Assembly (NCBI GenBank): GCA_019054805.1
Contig: JAHQIY010000004.1
Location: 6,014,001-6,078,000, forward strand
Source: Brachionus manjavacas
Lineage: Eukaryota > Rotifera > Eurotatoria > Ploima > Brachionidae
Direction of reading: 5' to 3'
Length of the DNA stretch: 64,000 nt
Under the pieces are notes generated by a model. It was not told where the DNA came from and did no database searches. It saw nothing but the letters and a program-made list of their open reading frames with translations. This document shows, one piece after another, positions 57,401-64,000 of the stretch; positions within the stretch are counted from its first letter, which is position 1; each line of letters starts with the position of its first letter. The position numbers and the translations under genes are program-made.

Positions 57401-57538
57401 ACGTTTAACACTAGACCCGTCCATGTTCAATTTTTGTTTTTGCCAATTTTATTCTCTTTAGTCATATTTTTGGCAGACGAGTTCAGAAAATTTATGGTTA
57501 GAAGAAAATTTTTATTGTTTGACAGAGTTGCTTGGTAA
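54425..57538 (+). CDS. P2C-type (Na,K/H,K-ATPase-like) cation-pumping ATPase, atypical
   Basis: Intronless, 1037 residues, the usual length for Na,K-ATPase alpha subunits. P-type ATPases couple ATP hydrolysis via an aspartyl-phosphate to ion transport. Visible in order: a Lys/Arg-rich N-terminus; TM1-2 at about 95-145; actuator loop with LTGESEAIEG (about 218-228; canonical TGES); TM4 with IPEGLP (Glu340); phosphorylation motif SDKTGTLTQNKM (Asp382); nucleotide-domain KGAPD; hinge TGDGVNDAP (about 724-732); then TM5-10. TM4 and the KRMAKNRVLVKNLSVIETL stretch are clearly Na,K-ATPase-like. TM5/TM6 differ from canonical pumps: the Asn of SNIPE is replaced (GCFAE) and the first Asp of the IDLGTD motif is Ser (ISLFTD). 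The Tyr-Tyr C-terminus of Na,K pumps is absent (ends FDRVAW). Ion specificity cannot be inferred, and beta-subunit dependence is unknown. Confidence 0.85.
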   Translation: MSKQMSFRKQISRTIKEMKNKLPRIIPFSKPRKKRGLVEVGEENYHLMDLNQIESLLSTSLTNGIDSLKAEQLLVKIGKNKISVKKKNPISKIFSYFLTGFCGLLWIAAIVCILAWKPIGEPNSDPVNLGLGILLIIVVFLQAAFSAFQDWSSGRVMKSIKNMMPSTALVIRNGTESKIPVEEVVVGDLVLLSYGNKVPADCRIIESHDLKFDKSMLTGESEAIEGSTECTDERFVESKNIAFMTTLITNGQGKAIVVSTGDNTVMGKIADLTSLSSKKETSLQKELKRFVLIIGTAAIIMALIVVFFWTFYLRVYHTEYINTANFLVNTISVMIAFIPEGLPVCVTLSLLIIAKRMAKNRVLVKNLSVIETLSCVNVIASDKTGTLTQNKMFVASAAYGTENVNFSDLNKERPIGFEQLIASSGLCNNASFDNDAQNQLIPLNQKNAVGDATDIAMLKFSTQYEKYSDIRQKYALLGDIPFNSRNKWMVKVVKPLDRLIHESIFGLNDEANEDIVLIKGAPDYLLKKTTTILEKNGGQTPLNNQIINQIIRLQNEWCIQGKRVLVVCKRKVNYGLVSQSENFALESFIHETNDFCLVGLVGIIDPPREGIADVISKLKEAGIKVLMVTGDYALTAAAIAVQIGIFTVPDYDTLENMRIRNKENGQSCDKKALLLTGSDIENMLEDDWRLVILYKEIVFARTTPEQKLRTVKEFQKDKYVVGVTGDGVNDAPALKSADIGIAMGGGSEVAMEASELVLLDNNFSSILIAIRNGRLVFYNLKKVILYLLPGGCFAELIPVLMSIFIGVAQNISSFQMLIISLFTDIAPSLSLMMEREETDLLKQPPRSRKDHLVDWKFLLHAYLFLGLLIVFSSQCLFFFYMYIYSGLRINQIIFSFDKLPEIYNATRIDGIKGDVSLHREFDEIYFRGQTVTFVSIVLLQLFGNLLSTRTNRNSFFTQLPWKKKSKNLYIFAAQIISCLIMIIVVYAPVFNRTFNTRPVHVQFLFLPILFSLVIFLADEFRKFMVRRKFLLFDRVAW

Positions 57539-58821
57539 AAGTTAAATTTAAAATTTTCTTTGAGAAAATTATAAATAAAATTCTCAATCATTTTTCTTTT
57601 AAATTAAAAAAATAATAGGAATGATATTTATAGAAAAATTTAAAATTAATTAAACAATTAATATTAAATAAAATATTATGAAAATTTACTTTACTTTTCA
57701 AATAAAAATTTATGATAATAAAAAAAATTTCTAAATTATTTAAATAATTATCTGAGATCAGAATCATTTTATTATTAAAATTTAAGTTTACTGATGACAA
57801 CTTTTTCAGATATAAATGCGAAAATAAAAAATGAAAATTATAGACTGCAACAAAGTAAAAACAATGAAAAGATTGTTTTTGAACGTATTGAAATTCTCAT
57901 AATTAGCTTCTTACAAGTCATTCTTAATGCTGTTTTGAATTACTGTGGATGACATTTGATTCCAAATGTTTCTCCTTTACTGACGGCCAAATAAACAAAT
58001 AACTAAAAAGGCGGTCTGATTGGAGGCAAAATATTGATTACAACAATGGATTTTAGTTTATTAGTATAAAAATACTTTATGAAAATTAAATTTTGAAACT
58101 AAACATATCATTTGTGTATGAGTGAAAACTTTTTTAAATGTGAATAACATATTCTTTACAAAATTTATTTGATGACAAAGGGCCAAGATAAAAATTTGAA
58201 AAAGTCTATTTGAGAGATGGCCATAACTCATAGCATTTTTAACTATTTAATTCAAGCCATAAACGAATGTTAAAAAATTAAAAAATTTTATTTTTTTCTT
58301 GAATATTTTATTAATGTATTAACTAATACTAGATTTGAAATTATTTTTGTTAAAAAAAATCTTGTGTTATTAGTCGTAATAAAGACATGAAAAAAAGAAG
58401 ATTTATTTCCAATTAAATTAAATTTAATATTAAAAATAATAAAATGAATTATTTTATTAATTTTGAAGAGAATTTTGGAGAGTTAAATAAAATTTTAAAA
58501 ATCGAATTAAAAAAATTTTCATTTTACAATTAGAGTTTTAAATAAAATTTAGTTGAAATTTCAGACAAGTTTTTGAAAATTTTTTTCAAAAATCCAAGTA
58601 TTTTTATTTTTCTGTTTTTTAAATCAGATAAGAAATTTAACGAGGGCGAAAAATAAGTATTATATTAAACCAAGCAGACAAAAAGATTCCTTAGAATACT
58701 TTAGAATGTGAAAGTAAAAAATTTAATGCAATAAGTTAATAAATTTTTGCTATAATTCTATTCAATAAATATTTTAAAATATTTAACAAGTTAGAAAAAA
58801 AAAGTGAAAAATTAAATTTAT
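57539..58821. other. Intergenic, no gene seen
   Basis: AT-rich flank between the ATPase and the convergent dynein tail. No coding frame or structured element stands out. Confidence 0.4.
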
Positions 58822-59410
58822 TTATTTAAAATCGTACAATAAGGCAACACCTCTAAGTGTCAAATGATTGGGGTGTTGTTTTCCAGCAAGTTGCAACAAC
58901 GGTAAAATATATGTCAAATCAGTTCTCTTTGGTTTCTTATATACTGGACACATATAATTTACCTTTAAATCTCTAGGCCTATTGATCGCATAAACCCACA
59001 CGACTGTCAGTGAAGTGAATAGAACCATAGGTGCTGGTTCGGCCAAACGAGACATTCGACGGTCCCAACTAGCTCCATCCAAATAAAGAGCGTGTATGTA
59101 AGCACCTTCTGATGGCGGCAGGGTAATGTCTTCATTTATTTTTGAAGTTATTTCATTGTGCAAAAATACTGCTTCCAAGGAGCAATTTTTGTCTCTTGTA
59201 AACTTCTGCTTCATTACAATCAAGAAACCCTATTTAAATTTTTATTAATAATAAAAAGACCTTAATAGTCTTAAACTTTACTTGAGGATTGAAAAAGCAG
59301 TCATCCAAAACACATTAAGCTTTTCCTGAAAAATACATGTGCTGAATTGCGCATTTCGATCATGTAAATCTGTGAACCAAAAACCTAATGTCGCCGATTC
59401 CAAAGATATC
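58822..59410 (-). pseudogene. 3' end of an outer-arm axonemal dynein heavy chain (DNAH5/8-like), frameshifted
   Basis: Minus-strand exons about 59410-59282 and 59229-58822 are separated by a 52-base GT-AG intron. They match the C-terminus of DNAH5/DNAH8-type heavy chains: SATLGFWFTDL, RNAQFST, NVFWMT, then after the intron GFLIVMKQKFTR, EGAYIHALYLDGASWDRRM, CPVYKKPKRTDLTYI and the ending LRGVALLYD. These chains power ciliary beating. Two oddities: a T run at 59292-59296 is one base short, so the conserved FFNPQ just before the intron is out of frame, and no other dynein exon is visible in the 4.6 kb to the right edge. It is therefore either a truncated pseudogene from a segmental copy (it keeps its intron, so not a retrocopy) or the last exons of a gene with a very long intron and a sequencing error in the T run. 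Confidence 0.7.
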
Positions 59411-59750
59411 CTTAAAGAATTGGAGTAAAATTTTTCAGTTTTCAAAAATGCAATATAGCAAGTTTGAGATCCTTGAGTGTGGATCTGACAGCGGTCAATA
59501 ACAAATGCTGATTAAAAGCTTTTGCTTAGCATTATGGAACAAAAAACTTGAAATTAATAATTTTTAATTTTGTTGTTTGTTTTTAATTATATTTTCTTTA
59601 AATAAACAAATTTAAAAAAAAATAAATCAATTTAAAAAATACAAATTTTTTTATTTATATGACAGTCAAAGAAAAAGTAAAGAAGAGAATATTGATATGA
59701 TATTTCATGTCATAAAATTTATCTTACAGCCCTGAAAAACCAAAAAACTT
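59411..59750. other. No feature seen
   Basis: AT-rich stretch between the dynein tail and the next relic. The minus-strand frame continues a little past the dynein homology but without similarity to dyneins. Confidence 0.35.
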
Positions 59751-59993
59751 TTGAAAAAATGGTCCGATTTCAAAATTTTAGACATTTTTGGTTTCAGCTT
59801 GTTGGGATCTTTAAAAAGATATCATAAAATTAAAAATTTGGATTTTTTCCAAATTGCCCAGTATCCTTTTAAGCCAACACCAAATGAAAAAAAATATGCA
59901 TGGCAAGATTTTGACACAAATTTGAGCAACATTGTTATCGTTGATGAATTTGACATAAGTGAATATAATATATTTATTTATTTTATTCAATGA
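59751..59993 (+). pseudogene. Unidentified fragment with a Walker-B-like motif
   Basis: Open segment of about 80 codons, protein-like in composition: KYAWQDFDTNLSN, then IVIVDEFDIS. The hydrophobic run ending in DEFD resembles a Walker B strand of a P-loop ATPase, such as a Rep- or transposon-encoded helicase, but no Walker A motif is present upstream. A run of A with AATAAA follows at 60012-60030. Likely a truncated mobile-element gene. Low certainty. Confidence 0.3.
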
Positions 59994-60079
59994 ACGCCTT
60001 GTAGGCGATGTAAAAAAAAAAATAAAATAAAGTAAGACAAAAAAGAGTACATTTCCATAGCGAATTTTAAATGTTCATA

Positions 60080-61482
60080 TTTTTTTTTTTTTTTTTTTTC
60101 TTTAATTTTCTAAATTATTATTCAAGTTATTAGTTTGTAAAGTTTCTGTTTTCTTGTTTCTGTTTTCTTTTTTCTATTTTTGCGACCGAATCACTCAAGG
60201 ACTCAAATCACGATCAAGTCGAGCTAGGAGAACAACAGGCAAACAATTTAAGCCAAAATCGATCCGAACCACTTCAACGATGGACGTCAATATTCGTAAC
60301 TTCATCTTCGCATTTGCTGGACGTTCAAAAGCATTATGTAAGTATTTTTCCAGATTTAGTTTTATTAGTACGATTTAGACAGGAGCTCAAGTATTTGTTT
60401 GTTTTTTTTATTAGCTAAGTTTGAATTTAAGCAGAATCTTAAGGATTCAATAATTCCATCTTTCTCTAACTCCTTTCTCTCTCGACACATTTCTTTTACT
60501 TTACTATCGCAGAGTTTGCTTAGTTCTTAGCTTTTAAGTAACATCTTGTTAGTAGTTTCCATTTTTAGAGCCGCCATTAATCTCGATGTTCTCGATTTTT
60601 ACTAAGTTGAAGTATTTTTTTAATCAAGGTTCCCTCTGTACTTTTAAGTTTTCTTATATGACTTGAATTTATCTTTAAAGGTTCGCATCCATTGGAAAGT
60701 ATTGGTCTACATAGTGTTTTAAAAAGCATAATTTTTATGCTTGTCTTCATTTGTACATGTATTTTATTTTATTAACTTTTTCTATTCTTTTTTGATTCAT
60801 TTTAATATCAATCACTTCGTTCCTTTGTTTTTTGTTGCCAAAGATTATTAATTGTGTTTTATCTGGGTTAAATTTAATTTCATTTTTTTTGCCGAACTCT
60901 TCGCATATTTTAAGTGCCTTCTGTAATTTTTCCTTATCTTGACTAAGAATTAAAATATCATCTGCATAAAGTATGATTCCAACCAGTTGATTGCCAATTT
61001 TTAGCCCTAAATTTTCGCTCTCAATTAGTTCTACTAGATCTTCAATGTTAATTGAAAACAGTTTCGGTGATAATGGGCCTCCTTGCTTTACTCCAACTGA
61101 GGTTTTAAATATGCTGCTTATTTCATTTCGATTTGTAACATAAGCTAATGAATCGTCATAGTAATTTTTTAAGCTTCTCCAAATTAATGGGTTCAGTTTT
61201 CCGGTAAATTTGTTAAATAAAATCGTTCTATTTACCTTATCGAATGCTTTGCTTGCATCTATCGCAAATGCATAAACAGGTTTATTTTTTTTTGTAAAGT
61301 TTGAAATTATTTCTTTTAAAGTAAAGACTGCGTGGTTGCAAGATGAGTTGATTGTGAAACCAAATTGGTTTGGGATACCAGGATGTGAATATAACGGATC
61401 TAAAAAAAGTCTTATCTGGAGAATGTCTTGTTGGAAATCGAAAAGTTGGATCATCAAAAAAAAATATGATTCGCAATGCCAA
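60080..61482 (-). mobile_element. 5'-truncated LINE (non-LTR retrotransposon) with poly(A) tail
   Basis: On the minus strand a reverse-transcriptase region (from about 61482) is followed by the post-catalytic domain (LFKTLCRPILSNGCE near 60725-60680) with stops and frameshifts. The element ends in a run of 20 T on the plus strand (60080-60099), which is the poly(A) tail. The 5' endonuclease and ORF1 parts are missing, the usual result of incomplete reverse transcription. Confidence 0.8.
60747..61457 (-). pseudogene. Reverse-transcriptase domain of the truncated LINE
   Basis: The longest intact piece, about 236 codons. Catalytic landmarks in order: NQFGFTINSSCNHAVF (template-grip region), AFAIDASKAFDKVNR (first Asp of motif A), GVKQGGPLSPKLFSI (motif B) and YADDILIL (motif C, the two catalytic Asp). 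Motif order and spacing are those of RVT_1 of LINEs. It is open over its length, but the flanking parts are shifted and stopped, so the copy is inactive. Confidence 0.85.
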
Positions 61483-62559
61483 TGATATTTATTAGCAACC
61501 TCCGACCTCCAACCAACGATTAATCAACACAAAATCAAGGATTTAGAGAAAGATTAAAAATAGTAAGAGCAGAAAAACTTATTAAAATTTGTAAAAAAAA
61601 CTTTCTCTTTAAAGAAGTGTTTTTTTAATTGTGTTTTTTTTTGTTATAATAATTTCAAAAAGAAAAAGAAAAAAAATTGTTTTCTTTATTTTTCAAAAAT
61701 CCCCCTTTTCAAATGCTTTTTTGAATTTAATCAAATTTTTAAATGTGCAAAAAAAATTGCTACAATCTAGATTAGAAAAATTAATGACTGAGAGTGAATC
61801 TTTTCCAGAACTTATGCAATAATTTCAATTCAAAATTGGTATTATTTAGAGCCGAAAAATTAGATGAATTCGAAAATTTTAGAGTTGACTTAAAAAAAAA
61901 AAAAAATTTAAGTCAAGTCATTGACTTGACTTGACTTAAGACTTGTGGCTTAAAAACAACTCTGATTTTATTTCAGGAAGTAGTCCTAGTTTAGATAATT
62001 TAAAATTTAGTATAAAATTCCAAAAAAAAAATTCGACTTGAAGAAAAAATATTTATTTCATCTTATGTAGCTCATCAAATTGCAAATTGTCCAAGGAATC
62101 TGTTAAAATGTTAAAATTGACGTAAAAATTGTTCTATTTTGTTAAAATGAAATCAAATATGAGTTTCAAAAAATAAAATTTGATTTGAAGAAAAAATTTT
62201 ATTTATTAAATTTAACAGTGGAGTTCCGGATTTAGTTATTTACGATAATTTACGTAAAAAATAGAAAATTTACCAGGTTTTACGTAAAATTTGGTAAATT
62301 TCGATCATATTACGTAAATTATTGAAAAAAAATGTCCAAAAAATTGAAATAATTTGACACTTTTTAAAAAAAATGAATTTTTTCTATTTTTCAATATTTA
62401 TTTTCAAAAATATGTCTTAAAGAAAATTTACCATAATTTACGTCATATTAATAAACTTAATCCTTTATTAAAGAAAATTTCATCAAAATTTGAACTGAAT
62501 TTTGAAAATTATTAATATTAAAATTTATAAAAAAAAACACTTAACATAATTTACTCGAA
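61483..62559. other. AT-rich gap between two LINEs
   Basis: Contains a snapback repeat of ttaagtcaagtca with its complement at 61908-61940, and several tttacgtaaa palindromes at 62240-62330. No gene. Confidence 0.45.
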
Positions 62560-63286
62560 ATGGCGAATTCTTTTCCTGACCAAATGGATGGTGGAACTGA
62601 CATACTGGAGAATTGGCCAACTGTTCCTCACACTGCTTCTGAAACTTCGAAAAAAATGCACAGATACGTCATGGCACTGGTTAAGATCGTCAAGGAACAG
62701 TCCGTTAAAATCAAAGAGCTGGACACTAAGCTAGCTTCCACAGAAGCTGGTTTACAGGATCCTTCGAGAGGCACGGGAACATTGTGGAGCAATGTAATTA
62801 ACGGCAAGAAACCATGTGAACAATCGCAAGCCCTCATCGCTAGCGTCAACAAGGAAATAAACGAGAAAGCAAAGATTGAGAACAACGAAATCATATCCGG
62901 AGAAGGTGTTGGTAGCGAAGGGGAAGACACTGAGAAAGTGGACAAGGAAGCTCTGAACTTAGATAGGAGCAGTCACGTCAAGAGCCAAAGGAAACGAGAA
63001 CCCACCTGGCAGAGCCCAAGACATGATTGTGGTGGAGTTTGTTTTAGTTTTTAGGGGCACAGAGCTCAGTAACGTGTATATTAATCCGGACAAAACACCA
63101 AGCGAGCGAGCACTAGAACGCTATCTCAGATTAGAACGTAACAAGCACAATGACGCTCGCACAAACGTTAAGGAGGGAGAAGGGAGGCACCGCTACGGTG
63201 TTCAACCAGTCGGTCATCCAAAAGCTGGTCAGAAATTTTACTGGGGCATTCGGTGGAATGAGCTTCGGGAGATTTACTTCGAGTAA
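62560..63286 (+). pseudogene. LINE ORF1 (RNA-binding/coiled-coil protein), frameshifted
   Basis: Starts MANSFPDQMDGG. A short coiled-coil-like segment (VKIVKEQSVKIKELDTKL) precedes an acidic/Lys-rich linker. After a frame change near 63050 the sequence reads NPDKTPSERALERYLRLERN and ends FYWGIRWNELREIYF, the pattern seen at the end of ORF1 in several non-LTR families. No zinc knuckles are visible. Role: nucleic-acid binding in retrotransposition, by analogy. Confidence 0.6.
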
Positions 63287-63299
63287 CCGGTTTCGTCTT

Positions 63300-64000
63300 T
63301 TACCTGCAAAGGCACCTCTGGTAAATCAATCAATTCATTTAACTTCTTTTACACTTCTCTTGTCAACAAATGGAGCGACTTCAACTCGCTGATTTCTTTT
63401 CATAACTTCCCTCATGTGGTTCTTGTGACTGAGACCTGGTTCAACGCTATGAGTATCAGCCAGCTCAGCAACTACAAACTTTTCTGCAAAAACAGAGAGA
63501 CCATCAGAGGAGGTGGAGTCGCAATCTATGTTCGCCGCGACTTGATGTGCTTTGACGTTAGTGAGGCGGCTCTAAGTGATACCAGGAGTGAACAAGTGTG
63601 GTGCAACATCAAAGTCAACGACGAGTCGATCATAGTTGGATGCATCTTTAGGCCCCCTTCGTCGACTGTGAAATCAACTCAGAAATTTACAGGGCCATTG
63701 GCTATGCGAGTCATCTTTGCAGCTCTTCTTCGTCCAAGAGCTTATTAGTGGCTGGTGATTTTAACTTTCCAGACATCAGCTGGAGTCAAGACTGCGGTTT
63801 CTGCACAAAGAAAGGTCGCCCCTCCAGCCTTGAATTCTTGAACATTCTAGGCAAGAACTTCCTCACTCAGCAAGTCCTAGAGCCTACGTTCAAGAGTAAC
63901 ATTCTTTACCTCGTCATCACGAATGACCTCTCCAGGGTATTTAGAGTTTCCCACGGACCTCCTCTCGTCTCCTCGGACAAAGACTGTCTTCACGCAACGC
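63300..64000 (+). pseudogene. LINE ORF2 endonuclease domain, partial
   Basis: Apurinic-endonuclease-like fold signatures: VVLVTETWF (conserved Glu), GGGVAIYVRRDL, then after a one-base shift near 63670 LLVAGDFNFPDISW (the GDFN motif), NFLTQQVLEPT and a degenerate ILYLVITND where ILDLV is usual. The window ends before the reverse transcriptase. Frame disruption suggests a dead copy. Confidence 0.8.

Larger units (their letters stand above)
62560..64000 (+). mobile_element. Second LINE, 5' half, running off the right edge
   Basis: A GC-richer block than anything nearby encodes, in order, an ORF1-like protein (62560-63054), a second ORF1-type piece in another frame (63054-63286), and the APE-type endonuclease of ORF2 (about 63300 to the edge). 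Frameshifts near 63050 and 63670 show it is not intact in this copy, unless they are sequence errors. Its base use differs strongly from host genes, so it is probably a younger insertion than the minus-strand LINE. Confidence 0.8.

Noticed and set aside
60171-60378. Possible plus-strand first exon with a perfect gtaagt donor near 60338
   Set aside because: The stretch lies inside the minus-strand LINE, between its reverse transcriptase and its poly(A) tail, so the open frame is LINE sequence read backwards.

Overview
This is a very AT-rich animal (metazoan) nuclear segment using the standard code, with GT-AG introns mostly 42-60 bp long, a few introns of about 2 kb, and many decayed mobile elements. 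Gene content (ARID2, EPG5, RMC1, RNF141, DOLPP1, an axonemal dynein tail) is animal. Base composition, intron size and element types would suit a monogonont rotifer such as Brachionus, but that is an inference; no diagnostic marker is present.

Layout. 1.0-3.2 kb: a small secreted Asn/Gln-rich protein and a seven-exon dolichyldiphosphatase (DOLPP1) that only appears after splicing. 3.2-11.9 kb: essentially gene-free. 12.0-27.2 kb: an unusual cluster in which six proteins begin with an N-myristoylation-type Met-Gly motif. One is a calcium-sensor-like EF-hand protein; five are low-complexity proteins rich in Pro, Cys, Met, Gln or Tyr. A minus-strand gene with 28 elastin-like repeats (VPGSG inside an 11-12 residue unit), an RNF141 E3 ligase gene, a tRNA-derived SINE with perfect target-site duplications and a GC-rich hairpin island are interspersed. 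29.4-30.9 kb: a dead piggyBac transposon. 31.7-37.7 kb: a seven-exon ARID2 gene. 38.2-38.8 kb: a MITE-like inverted repeat and a LINE reverse-transcriptase scrap. 39.3-53.0 kb: EPG5 (with a 9.1-kb exon) followed 213 bp later by RMC1, both acting on Rab7-dependent late endosome/autophagosome maturation. 54.4-57.5 kb: an intronless P2C-type (Na,K-ATPase-like) P-type ATPase with altered ion-site residues. 58.8-64.0 kb: a frameshifted DNAH5/8-like dynein tail, a 5'-truncated LINE on the minus strand, and the start of a different LINE on the plus strand running off the right edge.

Gene models for DOLPP1, RNF141, ARID2, EPG5 and RMC1 were assembled by eye from splice sites and reading phase; all sum to whole codons. 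The most novel material is the Met-Gly low-complexity cluster with its elastin-like neighbour, which looks like a set of membrane-anchored structural proteins, and the EPG5-RMC1 pair, which may be an operon.
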